37,406 nt of DNA from Piscibacillus salipiscarius JCM 13188 (GCF_001311865.1 NZ_BBCD01000028.1:1-37406), one strand, 5' to 3'. Numbered from the stretch's first letter, positions 22,441 through 33,769 are shown. Notes: generated by a model from the sequence alone, not told the origin. A program made the numbers and translations.

Positions 22441-23579
22441 TTATAAAAATTCATCTGGTTTTTCGCCCGCTTGCTTAAAATAGTACCTGATGGCGTCTGC
22501 TATCCGTCGGGATGCCTGTCCGTCGCCGTACGGATTCGATGCCCGGGACATTTTTTTATGTTCGCCGTCATCTGACAACAATAAGTCAGCCATTTCAAAG
22601 ATATTCTCTTCGTCGGTTCCAGCAAGTTTGAGTGTACCTGCTTCGATGCCTTCTGGTCGCTCTGTTGTATCACGAAGCACGAGTACCGGCACACCTAAAG
22701 AAGGTGCTTCTTCCTGAACGCCGCCAGAGTCAGTTAGGATCAAGTGAGCATTCGATGCGAAGTTATGGAAGTCAATTACTTCAAGCGGTTCGATTAGCTG
22801 GATTCGGTCGTGATCGCCAAGCCACTTTTTCGCTGTTTCTTGTACAACTGGATTCAGGTGCACAGGATAAACCATTTCCACATCTTCGTGCTTGTCGGCC
22901 AAACGGCGAATTGCTCTAAACATTTGGTCCATGTTATCGCCCTGGTTCTCACGGCGGTGCGCGGTCATGAGCACTAAGCGTTTGCCTTCAGCTTTTTCAA
23001 AACATCATGCTCATAATCAGCAGATACGGTTGTCTGAAGCGCGTCAATCGCTGTGTTACCAGTTATAAAAATTTGATCCTCAGATTTATTTTCTTGAAGT
23101 AAATTTTGTTTAGACTGAGTCGTTGGCGCAAAGTGTAAATCTGCCACGACGCCCGTTGCTTGTCGGTTAATTTCTTCTGGAAATGGTGAGTATTTATTCC
23201 ACGTACGAAGACCTGCCTCAACGTGACCAACCGGAATTTCGTTATAAAACGCAGCTAAACTCGCCGCAAATGTTGTCGTCGTGTCACCGTGCACGAGCAC
23301 GATATCTGGCTTCGCTTCCTTCATGACCTCATCTAAACCTTCAAGGGCACGAGTCGTAATCTGCGCTAATGACTGCTTCTTTTTCATAATATTTAAGTCA
23401 AAATCAGGTTTAATATCGAATATGGATAAAACTTGATCGAGCATCTCTCTGTGCTGAGCCGTGACCGTTACAATCGGCTCAAACTCATCCGATCGTTTCT
23501 GAAGTTCCAAGACAAGTGGTGCCATTTTTATCGCTTCAGGTCTTGTACCGAAAATCGTCATGACTTTTAACTTACTCAT
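22441..23579 (-). CDS. mnaA: UDP-GlcNAc 2-epimerase MnaA (one frameshift)
   Basis: Interconverts UDP-GlcNAc and UDP-ManNAc, feeding wall teichoic acid linkage units or other ManNAc polymers. [17 protein letters not shown] start, [37 protein letters not shown], then [11 protein letters not shown] and [16 protein letters not shown]. The two halves join when one A is added to the run 22993-22997 ([16 protein letters not shown]), giving 379 residues, the B. subtilis length. The ATG at 23579 has GGGGTGA upstream; upp ends 13 bp before it. Confidence 0.94.
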
Positions 23580-23591
23580 AAATTCACCCCG

Positions 23592-24237
<646 letters not shown>

Positions 24238-24347
24238 TTATTTATAATCTATTGAATTGTAGCGAAATATGAACAATGTTGCAATAGTAATCAGTCGATT
24301 GTTAAGTATTTGCAAAACTTAATTTTCCCCAAATTTCAAACCGCATG

Positions 24348-24374
24348 AAAAAAGTAGCGGGAATTCCGCTACTT
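24348..24374 (-). terminator. Intrinsic terminator after glyA
   Basis: The AAGTAGCGG/CCGCTACTT stem with a 5-base loop is followed by TTTTTT on the minus strand; it starts at the glyA stop codon. Confidence 0.85.
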
Positions 24375-25622
24375 ATTGATACATTGGAAAACGATCCGTC
24401 AGCTTTTTCACGCGTTCTTTTGCTTCTTCAAGCTTACCTTCATCTTCATGGTGCTTAAGCGTAAACGCGATAATTGCTGCTACTTCATCCATTTCCTCTA
24501 AACCGAATCCGCGAGATGTCACAGCTGCTGTTCCAATGCGAATTCCGCTTGTTACAAATGGACTTTCTGGATCAAATGGAATCGTATTTTATTCGTTGTC
24601 ACACCGATATCGTCAAGTGCTTTTTCAGCCACTTTACCTGTTAAGCCTAACGGACGAACGTCTAATAATAGTAAGTGATTGTCTGTTCCGCCAGATACAA
24701 GGCGAACTCCTTCTTTAACTAATGATTCACCTAAGCGTTTAGCGTTGTCGATAATTTTTTGCGTGTAATCTTTAAACTCTGGTTGAAGCGCTTCTTGGAA
24801 CGCGACACCTTTAGCTGCAATCACGTGCATAAGAGGTCCACCCTGCATACCAGGGAACACGTTTTTATCTACTTTTTTCGCAAATTCTTCTTTACATAAA
24901 ATCATCCCGCCACGAGGGCCGCGTAATGTTTTGTGAGTGGTTGTTGTTACAAAATGCGCATGCGGCACTGGGCTTGGGTGAAGACCTGTCGCCACAAGTC
25001 CTGCGATATGCGCCATATCTACTAATAGATAAGCATCCACTTCATCCGCAATCTCGCGGAACTTTTTTAAAATCAAGCGAACGAGGATATGCCGATGCGC
25101 CAGCTACAATTAGCTTCGGCTTCACTTCTTTCGCTTTTTCTAATACTTTATCGTAATCTAAAACTTCAGTATCTTCCTCAACGCCGTAATCGACCACGTT
25201 ATATAGCTTACCACTAAAGTTAACCGGACTACCGTGCGTTAAGTGGCCACCATGGTTTAAGTTCATGCCAAGGATTGTGTCACCTGGTTCAAGTACTGAA
25301 AAATAAACCGCCATGTTTGCCTGCGCGCCTGAGTGCGGCTGCACGTTGGCATGGTCAGCGTCAAATAGCTTTTTCGCACGATCGCGCGCTAAGTTTTCAG
25401 CAATATCCACATATTCACAGCCACCATAATAACGACGGCCTGGGTAACCTTCTGCATATTTATTCGTTAATACAGACCCAGCAGCTTGCATCACCGCTTC
25501 AGAGACAAAGTTTTCAGATGCGATTAATTCAATTTTGTCGTTTTTGGCGACCTTTTTTCTAAATTAATCGCTTCCAGCATTTCCTTGTCAACTTCGTGTA
25601 ATTGGTTCGATAAATGTGTCAT
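24373..25622 (-). CDS. glyA: Serine hydroxymethyltransferase GlyA (three frameshifts)
   Basis: A PLP enzyme converting serine and tetrahydrofolate to glycine and methylene-THF. In order: [73 protein letters not shown], the PLP-lysine motif [18 protein letters not shown] and [14 protein letters not shown]. Three errors: missing A at 25553-25558, surplus A at 25063-25068, missing A at 24587-24590. Corrected length is 416 residues (B. subtilis 415). The ATG at 25622 has AAGGAGG upstream. Three independent breaks in a housekeeping gene point to read errors. Confidence 0.94.
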
Positions 25623-25660
25623 CGAGAAAGCCTCCTTATGTATGTCAAAATAAATTTCAT

Positions 25661-26206
25661 CTACTTCTGGTACATCGCACGCTCTCCGCCGATTAGTTTC
25701 GGTCTTGTGTAGGCAAATGTCGCATGAGCTTGTCCAACTGACGTTTGGCTTAGCCTCATTGGTACGGCTACATGCTTTAGATGCATGCCGATCAGCGTAT
25801 CACCTAAGTCCATGCCGTAGTCAGCTTTAATAAACTCGACTAAAACAGGGTCATTTAGCTGTTTATATGCATGTGACGCCATCGAGCCACCTGCTTTCGG
25901 ATGCGGAACAGCAATTACTTCATCTAAGTTTAATCGTTCCATCGTTTGACGTTCGACGACAACGGCACGATTCAAATGCTCGCAGCACTGAAATGCTAGT
26001 TCAACGCCTGTCTCAACCTGAAACGCTTTTAATTCATTAAAAATAGCTCCCGCAATCTCTGTGCTACCAGATGTGCCGATTCGTTCACCAGCAATTTCAC
26101 TCGTCGAACAACCTAGCATAAAAATGCCATTTGAACGCACAATATTTTGGTCTTTCCACTGATTCATTATAACATGAATTTCGTTTCTTATCTTCTCTAT
26201 ATTCAA
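25661..26206 (-). CDS. ywlG: YwlG family protein (DUF436)
   Basis: A 181-residue conserved protein of unknown function, the same length as B. subtilis YwlG. IMLGCSTSEIAGERIGTSGS-like region, FQCCEHLNRAVVVER, VPHPKAGGSMASHAY and HLKHVAVPMRLSQTSVGQAH are family blocks; the conserved Cys and His residues hint at metal binding (inference). I use the TTG at 26206 with AGGGGTG upstream, because the longer frame runs back through the rpiB terminator. It lies between rpiB and glyA as in B. subtilis. Confidence 0.88.
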   Translation of the reverse strand: MNIEKIRNEIHVIMNQWKDQNIVRSNGIFMLGCSTSEIAGERIGTSGSTEIAGAIFNELKAFQVETGVELAFQCCEHLNRAVVVERQTMERLNLDEVIAVPHPKAGGSMASHAYKQLNDPVLVEFIKADYGMDLGDTLIGMHLKHVAVPMRLSQTSVGQAHATFAYTRPKLIGGERAMYQK

Positions 26207-26229
26207 AATTTTCACCCCTTTTCTATTTG

Positions 26230-26258
26230 AAAAAATACCTGTCCCATATCGGAACAGG
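26230..26258 (-). terminator. Intrinsic terminator after rpiB
   Basis: The CCTGTTCC/GGGACAGG hairpin (one G-T pair) is followed by ATTTTTT on the minus strand, just after the rpiB stop and before the ywlG ribosome site. Confidence 0.75.
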
Positions 26259-26264
26259 CACATT

Positions 26265-26705
26265 CTAATTTTGTTCGTAAGCCATCATTTTGCTCACACG
26301 ATTTTCGTGACGCCCACCTTCGAATTCTGACTCGAGAAATGCTTTTACCACTTCACGGGCAAGGCCTGGGCCAATCACGCGTTCACCTAATGCGATCACA
26401 TTTGCGTTATTATGCTGGCGCGTCATTTTTGCACTAAACACATCGTGCACGAGTGCGCAGCGTACACCTTTAACTTTGTTGGCCGACATCGACATACCAA
26501 TTCCTGTCCCGCAAACTAGAATGCCAAAATCGTACTCTCCTTGAGCGACTTTTTCTGCAGCTGGAATCCCGTAATCAGGATAATCTACTGAGCAGTCGCC
26601 CTCGCAGCCTAAATCATCATACTCAATATTCATTTCATCTAATAATGACGCAATCTCGTTACGAATATTCACGCCACCATGATCTGACGTTAATACTATT
26701 TTCAT
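26265..26705 (-). CDS. rpiB: Ribose-5-phosphate isomerase B
   Basis: A 146-residue RpiB/LacAB-family sugar-phosphate isomerase. MKIVLTSDHGG start, VDYPDYGIPAAEKVA, the active-site loop GILVCGTGIGMSMSANKVKG with its catalytic Cys, HDVFSAKMTRQHNNANVIALG. The ATG overlaps the ywlE stop (ATGA) and has GGGGG upstream, so the two are coupled. Gene order ywlE-rpiB-ywlG matches B. subtilis ywlE-ywlF-ywlG. Confidence 0.95.
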   Translation of the reverse strand: MKIVLTSDHGGVNIRNEIASLLDEMNIEYDDLGCEGDCSVDYPDYGIPAAEKVAQGEYDFGILVCGTGIGMSMSANKVKGVRCALVHDVFSAKMTRQHNNANVIALGERVIGPGLAREVVKAFLESEFEGGRHENRVSKMMAYEQN

Positions 26706-27150
26706 TGTTCATCCCCCTTTTTGATTCGGTCGATATATGTTTCAATTTCATTCATCGTTTGTTTATACGTCTCATTCGACAACCCGATTGGATCCGCTAT
26801 ATCTGGGTTCAGATCTTCATCATCCTTATGTCTAGTGAATTCTTTTAAGGTAAAAACTTTTTGCGATACTTCGGGTAATCCATTTCGATGTTGAGCTTAT
26901 GATGTGCCGTCATCGTGAGCACCACATCAGCCCAGTCGAGTAGGTCATCGGTCAGGGGCTGCGACTTGTGATCGCAATCAATTCCTTTATCGCTCAAGAC
27001 TTGGGCTGCCTTCGGATTCGCCTCTTGGCCGAACCCTGCGAAAATGCCGGCCGACTTCACTTCAAGGTCAGGCCTTTTATGTTTTAAAATCGCTTCAGCC
27101 ATTGGTGAGCGACAAGTATTTCCAGTACAGACAAACAACACGCGTTTCAA
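26702..27150 (-). CDS. ywlE: Protein-arginine phosphatase YwlE (one frameshift)
   Basis: A low-molecular-weight phosphatase-fold enzyme that reverses McsB arginine phosphorylation in Bacillus. The P-loop CTGNTCRSPMAEAIL carries the Thr typical of arginine specificity rather than the Ile/Leu of tyrosine phosphatases. The general-acid Asp lies in NPDIADPIGLSNETY, which is in another frame: one missing A in the run 26858-26862 truncates the protein at RKKFLP. Corrected length is 149 residues, as expected. TTG start at 27150 with AAGGAGG 8 bases away. Confidence 0.93.
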
Positions 27151-27250
27151 CTAAGAAACCTCCTTCAAGACTCTTCAATTGAAATATACCATAAGTCAGG
27201 GGGTAAGTGATAGATTTTCGGCTTTTTGGAGGACCGTTTTATTGGAATGC

Positions 27251-27397
27251 GGACAATTTTGGCTCGGATGCGGACAATTTATCCGAAAATGCGAACAGTT
27301 CTCCTCGTGACGCGAACACTTCTCCCGGCGATGCGAACAGTTCTCTCCGATATGCGGACAGTTCTCCTCGGGATGCGAACAAATCACGCTCTGACGC
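27251..27397 (+). repeat. 21-bp phased repeat array D (GRACA family), 7 units
   Basis: Units start at 27251, 27272, 27293, 27314, 27335, 27356 and 27377, all 21 bp, with cores GGACA or GAACA preceded mainly by ATGC. It lies between the ywlE 5' end and the mntP terminator. The open frames here on both strands are by-products of the repeat. Confidence 0.93.
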
Positions 27398-27400
27398 AAC

Positions 27401-27434
27401 AAAAAGAAAACTTTTGCGCGTGGCAAAAGTTTTC
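27401..27434 (-). terminator. Intrinsic terminator after mntP
   Basis: A perfect 12-base stem GAAAACTTTTGC/GCAAAAGTTTTC with a 5-base loop, followed by TTTTT on the minus strand; it abuts repeat array D. Its stem is close to that after mnaA. Confidence 0.85.
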
Positions 27435-27438
27435 ACAT

Positions 27439-27983
27439 TTATAAAGCCATTTGTATGCCGATCATGATTAACACGATTCCGCCGAGGGCTTCGGAGTATC
27501 TGCCGAGAAGGGTTTTTCCTTTTCTAGCAAAATAATTCCCATGGTTGCTAGGAACATACTCATGATGCCAAACAGCATGATAATCGCAAATTGGTTAAGG
27601 CCGAACATTCCGAGGCTGAGGCCTACGGAGAAGCTGTCGAGACTGACGGTGAAGGCTAATATTGTAAATCCAGCTAGATGCAGGGTGCGGTCTGTTTCCT
27701 TCTCGAGCATTGTCGCAACCATCATTTGAGCGCCGATGATAATTAGGATCCATCCACCGATACTTTGTGTGATTATACCGAGTTTATGGGAAAGTAAGTG
27801 GCCTAACGTAACCCCCGCTAGTGGCATGATGACGTGAAATAAGCCGACGAGTAAAATAAACGTGGCAATCATGCATAATCTAGTCCTCATTAGGCCAACT
27901 GATAAGCTGACCGAAAAGGCATCCATTCCGATAGCAACAGATAATAAGACGATTGGAATTATACTTTCATAAAAATACGTCAC
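27439..27983 (-). CDS. mntP: Manganese efflux pump MntP (one frameshift)
   Basis: A six-helix Mn(II) exporter. Both halves carry the repeat signature: AIGMDAFSVSLSVG and TVSLDSFSVGLSLGMFG, whose Asp residues line the transport path. The last helix is displaced by one missing T at the run 27529-27532; the corrected end reads GRYSEALGGIVLIMIGIQMAL and gives 181 residues. The GTG at 27983 has AGGAGG upstream. It corresponds to ywlD between ywlC and ywlE in B. subtilis. Confidence 0.92.
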
Positions 27984-28063
27984 AAGCGTACCTCCTAGCC
28001 TTGGACATGCTAGTTAACTTTATGCAAGTCCAATGGTAAATAGAAGTAAACCTGTGACGTTTT

Positions 28064-29105
<1,042 letters not shown>

Positions 29106-29124
29106 TCACGTATGGCCCGTAAAC

Positions 29125-29531
29125 TTATAGCTCCTTCACGAACCAATCGACATCGCTCGGGTCGTGGACAGGAGGCTCAAAGGTTTCCTTAAACTGGTTC
29201 ATTTCGAGAAGTGGAGACGTTTTAGCATCTTGAACATGCACAAAGAGCTCTTTATACTTCTCAGACCTTGCTTTCTCGGCAATCCAATCAAACACCATAA
29301 TGAGCATGGCTGGGTTCGTCTGTTCACTCATCACTAAGCGCCTGAGCCAAACCTTTTTATCATTAATTGGGTAGAGCACAAAAATCCAAGCTGCTGACCA
29401 TCTAGTTCTAAAAAGTATCCGTGTTCTTTTACCCAAGATTCGTTAAACAACTCTTGATCCTTTGCTTTTTTAAAAAACGTATCGTAATCCTTCGGGGACT
29501 GTTCTTTTACCGGCGTAATGTTAACCATCAT
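29125..29531 (-). CDS. ywlB: YwlB-like GNAT acetyltransferase (one frameshift)
   Basis: A 135-residue (corrected) GNAT-fold protein between ywlC and spoIIR, the position of B. subtilis ywlB. The ELDGQQLGFFVLYPINDKK strand pair, WLRRLVMSEQTNPAMLIMVF and the helix with ARSEKYKELFVHV fit a small GNAT with a weak acetyl-CoA loop. A missing T in the run 29380-29384 separates the halves. The ATG at 29531 has GAGGAG at 6 bases. The substrate is unknown. Confidence 0.72.
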
Positions 29532-29627
29532 CTCACTCTCCTCAAATCTAGTATCTCTATTAATTTATGTGCAAGGTTTCGTGATTATGATGATTTAGTA
29601 GAAAAATTTAATAGTTTGTCCTACTGA

Positions 29628-30233
29628 TCAGGCAAACATTCCTTTCAGCCAGTCCCATAAAAAGAATGACACTTCAACGTCTTCCTCTTCTTCTTGCTCC
29701 TGCTTAGTATCTTTTTCGGCCTCTTCTTCGTCATGCTCTAACACTGTTGTTCCGCTTTCAAAGTCAACGAAGCATAACGGTGGGAACAAGACGCACCACC
29801 AGTTGTCACCGGCTCCCTCACCGATCGTAATTAAAATCGCTTCGTATGTGCCGCCAGGATAAACAAAACGATCATACACTTTATCGGGAAACTCAACCTC
29901 ACCGTATTTTACTGAAAAAGATTGATTGCCAACCGTATCAGCTACAATCGCTTCAATTTCGCCTAAGTTTTGTTGAATATGCGAGCGTGCATCTTCAATG
30001 GATGTAAGATCTTCTACCCATTCCGTAATTTCCGCATTCACATTGTCTCTAACTTCACGCTTAATCTCTTGATCTTCATCACTATTTGAATTCGCTAATA
30101 TGCGAAGACGAATGGCTTCATCAGGAATGACTTGATACCCTGCTTCAGTCGCTGGCTTCGATTCAGCAACCGACTCCATATAGACGAATTGAATAACTAA
30201 AACTAATGCAATCCCCATCATAATGTATTTCAT
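29628..30233 (-). CDS. spoIIR: Stage II sporulation protein R
   Basis: A forespore-secreted signal that activates SpoIIGA so that pro-sigma-E is processed in the mother cell. 201 residues with an N-terminal export segment (YIMMGIALVLVIQFVYMESV) and the core IPDEAIRLRILANSNSDEDQ, LKREVRDNV-like KREVRDNVNAEI, FPDKVYDRFVYPGGTYEAI and GDNWWCVLFPPLCFVD. The C-terminal EEEEDVEVSFFLWDWLKGMF is also typical. The ATG at 30233 (AAAGG at 9 bases) is preferred over a TTG at 30242. The gene is intact and is preceded by a sigma-F-like promoter. Confidence 0.94.
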   Translation of the reverse strand: MKYIMMGIALVLVIQFVYMESVAESKPATEAGYQVIPDEAIRLRILANSNSDEDQEIKREVRDNVNAEITEWVEDLTSIEDARSHIQQNLGEIEAIVADTVGNQSFSVKYGEVEFPDKVYDRFVYPGGTYEAILITIGEGAGDNWWCVLFPPLCFVDFESGTTVLEHDEEEAEKDTKQEQEEEEDVEVSFFLWDWLKGMFA

Positions 30234-30272
30234 CTCAATCAACCTTTCTCGTAATCTAGTAATTTTATGAAC

Positions 30273-30301
30273 ATTATGGACAGGGTTAATAGAGTTTATA
30301 C
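30273..30301 (-). promoter_or_regulatory. Candidate sigma-F promoter of spoIIR
   Basis: Minus-strand GTATA (30297-30301), 15 bases, GTCCATAAT (30273-30281) fits GTATA / GGnnAnAnT with one mismatch. spoIIR is a sigma-F gene in B. subtilis, which supports the call. Confidence 0.55.
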
Positions 30302-30318
30302 ATAATTGATAAAAAGAG

Positions 30319-30346
30319 TTGTCGTTTTGGAAGAATGTGTTATGAT
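30319..30346 (+). promoter_or_regulatory. Candidate sigma-A promoter of the GNAT gene
   Basis: TTGTCG (30319-30324), 16 bases, TATGAT (30341-30346), about 30 bp upstream of the plus-strand ATG at 30377. Confidence 0.6.
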
Positions 30347-30376
30347 AGATTTTAAAAACTTATAGGGGGAGTTTTT

Positions 30377-30928
30377 ATGTTTGTACATCAAGTGGATGAA
30401 GAAGTTTCGCTAAAGCTAGTTGATCTTGGGGATGCTGAAGAGTTGTTTCAGCTTACGGATCGTTCGCGCGACCATCTTCGTACGTGGCTGCCTTGGCTAG
30501 ATCACACGAAGGAGCTAAAGGACACCGAAAATTATATTAAGTTTAGTAAAAAGGCCTATGCGAATCATGAGGGTATGAACACAGTGGTGCTGTATAATGG
30601 AAAGACTGCCGGTGTTGTGGGTTTTAATGAACTTGACTGGACGAATCGTATCGCGTATATCGGCTACTGGCTCGGGGTCGATTTTACGGGAAAAGGAATC
30701 ATGACTCGCGCGGCTGGGGCGCTGACTGATTACGCAATCCGTGACCTTGGCATGAATAAAGTTGATATAACAGCCGCTGAGCACAACCGTGGAAGCCGTT
30801 CGATTCCAGAACGCCTCGGGTTTACAGAGGAAGGCAAAATTCGAAGCCGCGAATGGCTTTATGACCACTATGTGGACCACATCGTCTACGGCATGCTGAA
30901 AGAAGAATGGGAGAAATTAATAAGATAG
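30377..30928 (+). CDS. RimL/RimJ-type GNAT N-acetyltransferase
   Basis: A 183-residue GNAT enzyme of the RimJ/RimL type. Features: SLKLVDLGDAEELFQLTDRS start, GFNELDWTNRIAYIGYWLG, the acetyl-CoA loop DFTGKGIMTRAAGALTDYA, ITAAEHNRGSRSIPERLGF and the end LYDHYVDHIVYGMLKEEW. It likely acetylates a protein N terminus, amino acid or small molecule; the substrate is not readable. The ATG has TAGGGGGAG upstream. It is a single plus-strand transcription unit placed between spoIIR and prmC, not seen in the B. subtilis order. Confidence 0.9.
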   Translation: MFVHQVDEEVSLKLVDLGDAEELFQLTDRSRDHLRTWLPWLDHTKELKDTENYIKFSKKAYANHEGMNTVVLYNGKTAGVVGFNELDWTNRIAYIGYWLGVDFTGKGIMTRAAGALTDYAIRDLGMNKVDITAAEHNRGSRSIPERLGFTEEGKIRSREWLYDHYVDHIVYGMLKEEWEKLIR

Positions 30929-30958
30929 CATTTGCGGATTTGCCGCAAATGCTTTTTT
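30927..30958 (+). terminator. Intrinsic terminator after the GNAT gene
   Basis: A perfect 11-base stem AGCATTTGCGG/CCGCAAATGCT with a 5-base loop and six T, directly after the stop and abutting repeat array E1. Confidence 0.93.
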
Positions 30959-31095
30959 GAGACATTGGGGATGCTTTTTGGGACATTTTGGTCTCTGATA
31001 AGGACTCGAATTTTGTCGAAAAAGGGTATTCAAGGCGTTTTTTGAGACATTGAGCTTGATTTATAGGACATTGACACTCGTTTTTGAGACAATGC
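30959..31095 (+). repeat. GRGACATT repeat array E1 with Spo0A-box-like unit
   Basis: Units of 21 bp start at 30959, 30980, 31023, 31044, 31065 and 31086 (GAGACATT, GGGACATT, AGGGTATT, GAGACATT, AGGACATT, GAGACAAT). Between the second and third sits a 22-bp unit (31001-31022) starting AGGACTCGAATTTTG and ending TCGAAAA, containing TGTCGAA. It lies between the convergent GNAT and prmC genes. Confidence 0.9.
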
Positions 31096-31103
31096 ATGCG
31101 AAT

Positions 31104-31922
31104 TCAACTCCAAAGAACCATACGATCTTTGCCATTAATGTCTTGCAAAACTTGAACAACCGCCTCGGGATCAGCCTGCTGAATTAACTTAGGCACAGAC
31201 TCGCCTTGATCATAACCAATTTCAAACGCCACAAGCCGAGGAGGTTTTCTCAAAAGACCAATTTGGCGAATGATTTCGCGGTAAGCCGCAAGACCATGGT
31301 CATCCGCAAATAGTGCTAACTCAGGGTCGTGCATCACCGTTTCTGATAGTTCAGGTCGGTCGCTCTCTGGAACATATGGCGGATTTGAGATCACAATATC
31401 GATGGGTTCATTTATGACAGGTTCTAAAAAATTGCCTTGCTTGAACTCGACATCAGCTCCTAACCTCTCAGCGTTTCCACTGGCCACTTTAAGCGCATCC
31501 GGACTTATATCGGTTGCGAACATCGATAGTTGTGGATGTTCTTTTTTCAATGTTACGGCAATGATTCCGCTGCCCGTGCCGACATCGACAATTGTATCAT
31601 TAGGCTGAATAAATGGTTTGACTGCCTCGATAAGCTCTTCTGTTTCAGGGCGCGGAATGAGAACGTGCTCACTAACACTAAACTTGCGGCCATAAAATTC
31701 CGAAACACCTGTAAAGTGCTCGAGCGGCTTGCCGGTATCCGCATGATCACGCACCCAGTCTTCAAACGTGCTCCATTCGCTTAACTTTTCTTGCTGCATG
31801 AGTAAAAAATCAGCTAGTTCCACATCTAAAAGATGCATTAGCAAAAGGTCAGCAACGCGTGCCTCACGATTATGTTGTTCTAAAAAAGAAGAAGCCCACC
31901 TGCGGGCCTCTCTAACTGTCAT
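31104..31922 (-). CDS. prmC: Release factor glutamine methyltransferase PrmC
   Basis: Methylates the Gln of the GGQ motif in release factors 1 and 2. An N-terminal helical domain is followed by a Rossmann methyltransferase: VLIPRPETEELIEAV, SAM motif IVDVGTGSGIIAVTLKKEHP, and the substrate-binding motif DIVISNPPYVPESDR. The ATG at 31922 gives 272 residues; upstream GTG and TTG codons overlapping the prfA end are alternatives. It follows its substrate gene prfA, overlapping or adjacent by about 8 bp. Confidence 0.94.
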   Translation of the reverse strand: MTVREARRWASSFLEQHNREARVADLLLMHLLDVELADFLLMQQEKLSEWSTFEDWVRDHADTGKPLEHFTGVSEFYGRKFSVSEHVLIPRPETEELIEAVKPFIQPNDTIVDVGTGSGIIAVTLKKEHPQLSMFATDISPDALKVASGNAERLGADVEFKQGNFLEPVINEPIDIVISNPPYVPESDRPELSETVMHDPELALFADDHGLAAYREIIRQIGLLRKPPRLVAFEIGYDQGESVPKLIQQADPEAVVQVLQDINGKDRMVLWS

Positions 31923-31929
31923 ACTCAAA

Positions 31930-33000
31930 TTATTCACCGACTTCTTCAAGTTTCTTCGTTTGTTCATCGATAATTAAAGAATCAATGATTTCATCCAAAT
32001 TACCCTGCATCACTTGGTCCAATTTATTGATTGTAAGGCCGATGCGGTGATCCGTCACACGGCTTTGAGGGTAGTTGTACGTACGGATACGCTCCGAACG
32101 GTCACCAGTACCTACCGCTGATTTACGGTTTTCATCATATTCTGCTTGCGCTTCTTGCTGGAATTTTTCATAAATACGTGCGCGCAGAACCTTCATCGCT
32201 TTTTCTTTGTTCTTAATCTGGGACTTTTCATCCTGACATGACACTACTACTCCAGTTGGTTCATGCGTTAAACGAACGGCAGACATCGTTGTATTTACAC
32301 TTTGGCCACCTGGTCCTGATGATGCGAACGTGTCAACACGAATATCTTTTTCATTTATATCAACTTCAACTTCTTCTGCTTCAGGTAAAACCGCAACGGT
32401 TGCTGTTGACGTGTGGATACGTCCGCCTGATTCAGTTTCAGGCACACGTTGCACGCGGTGAGCACCGTTTTCATATTTTAATTTTGAATAAGCCCCGCGA
32501 CCGTTAATCATAAAGATAATCTCTTTATAGCCACCCATGTCAGCTTCATGGTACTCGATTACTTCTGTCTTCCAGCCTTGGCTTTCCGCATAGCGAGAAT
32601 ACATGCGGTAAAGGTTCGCTGCGAATAACGCCGCTTCCTCACCACCTGCTGCACCACGGATTTCAAAGATTACGTTTTTATCATCGTTCGGGTCTTTTGG
32701 AATGAGCAGAAGCTTCATTTCTTGTTCAAGCGTCTCAACTTCAGGCTCAAGCTCATCAAGTTCTTCACGTGCCATTTCGCGAAGATCCTCATCTGACTCG
32801 TCTTCTAAAATGGTTTTAGATTCTTTAATGGAATCCGTCACTTCTTTATAACGGCGATATTTTTCAACGACCTCTTGTAGGTCCGATTGTTCTTTAGAAT
32901 AGTCACGTAATTTTTTCGAATCATTGATGACTTCTGGGTCCATCAATAGTTCTGTTAATTTGTTATAACGATCTTCAATGTGCTGTAGTTTATCGAACAT
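31930..33000 (-). CDS. prfA: Peptide chain release factor 1
   Basis: Reads UAA/UAG and triggers peptide release. An intact 356-residue protein: [19 protein letters not shown] coiled-coil start, [20 protein letters not shown], the stop-codon reading motif in [19 protein letters not shown], and the catalytic GGQ in [14 protein letters not shown]. The ATG at 33000 has GAGGTG upstream. Directly followed by prmC, which modifies it. Confidence 0.97.
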   Translation of the reverse strand: MFDKLQHIEDRYNKLTELLMDPEVINDSKKLRDYSKEQSDLQEVVEKYRRYKEVTDSIKESKTILEDESDEDLREMAREELDELEPEVETLEQEMKLLLIPKDPNDDKNVIFEIRGAAGGEEAALFAANLYRMYSRYAESQGWKTEVIEYHEADMGGYKEIIFMINGRGAYSKLKYENGAHRVQRVPETESGGRIHTSTATVAVLPEAEEVEVDINEKDIRVDTFASSGPGGQSVNTTMSAVRLTHEPTGVVVSCQDEKSQIKNKEKAMKVLRARIYEKFQQEAQAEYDENRKSAVGTGDRSERIRTYNYPQSRVTDHRIGLTINKLDQVMQGNLDEIIDSLIIDEQTKKLEEVGE

Positions 33001-33035
33001 TTCCGTACACCTCTGCTTTACTATACATACTCCAC

Positions 33036-33041
33036 ATTATA
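33036..33041 (-). promoter_or_regulatory. Candidate extended -10 of the prfA promoter
   Basis: The minus strand reads TGATATAAT, a perfect -10 TATAAT with a TG extension, 36 bp before the prfA start. The -35 is weak. Confidence 0.5.
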
Positions 33042-33110
33042 TCATATCACAAATGAGAAAAATATTTCTTATAATGGCGGTAAAAGTTTTAACGAGACAT
33101 CTCGGTGTTG

Positions 33111-33148
33111 AAAAAAGCTTAAAACGCCAAAAACGGCATTTAAGCTTT
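33111..33148 (-). terminator. Intrinsic terminator after tdk
   Basis: AAAGCTTAAATGCC and GGCGTTTTAAGCTTT form a long stem, then TTTTTT on the minus strand. The stem overlaps the last codons of tdk. Confidence 0.75.
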
Positions 33149-33769
33149 GTAACTGGCACGCTTGGAGTAAACGCGCTTGGTCGATCTAGGATGATTTGGA
33201 ACTTCGTGGTGATGGCGACAGCGTGGCTCGTACGATTCGGATGCGCCGACTAAAATAATCGGGTCGTCATAAGATGCAGGCTCACCATTGATTAAGCGCT
33301 GCGTACGGCTTGCTGGTGACCCGCAAACTGGGCAAATCGCATTAAGTTTTGTCACCTGTTCACTAAAGGCCATTAAGTCAGGCATCGGACCGAATGGCTC
33401 CCCTCGGAAATCCTGGTCAAGTCCTGCTGCAATGACGCGGATGCCTCGGTCTGCTAAGTTTTGCGCAACATTAACAATCCCGTCATCAAAAAACTGCGCT
33501 TCATCAATGCCAACGATGTCGATTTCTTCTGTGATGTATTGTTCAATCTCGCTAGAGTCGTCGATCGGACGAGCTACGACAGAGTCACCGTTGTGCGACA
33601 CGACTGATTCATCATCGTAACGGTTGTCCAATGCAGGTTTAAACACAATCACTTTTTGATTTCCATAAGTCGCACGGCGAGCGCGACGAATGAGCTCTTC
33701 AGATTTTCCAGAAAACATACTGCCACAAATGACTTCTAGCCAGCCTTTGTGTTCCATCACATACATCAT
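33140..33769 (-). CDS. tdk: Thymidine kinase
   Basis: A type II thymidine kinase for dTMP salvage, 209 residues. Walker [16 protein letters not shown], Walker [14 protein letters not shown], the lasso and zinc region [15 protein letters not shown] with the second pair near [10 protein letters not shown] start at the ATG at 33769 (AGAGGTG 8 bases upstream). The frame stays open for another 130 codons upstream, but that part reads through repeat R3 and shows no kinase homology, so it is not part of the protein. Confidence 0.95.
   Translation of the reverse strand: MMYVMEHKGWLEVICGSMFSGKSEELIRRARRATYGNQKVIVFKPALDNRYDDESVVSHNGDSVVARPIDDSSEIEQYITEEIDIVGIDEAQFFDDGIVNVAQNLADRGIRVIAAGLDQDFRGEPFGPMPDLMAFSEQVTKLNAICPVCGSPASRTQRLINGEPASYDDPIILVGASESYEPRCRHHHEVPNHPRSTKRVYSKRASYKA

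Noticed and set aside
27196..27467. Four overlapping open frames in array D
   Set aside because: Same reason: by-products of the 21-bp unit.
30822..31097. Minus-strand open frame opposite the GNAT gene end and array E1
   Set aside because: Antisense to a well-supported gene and crossing its terminator; no ribosome site.
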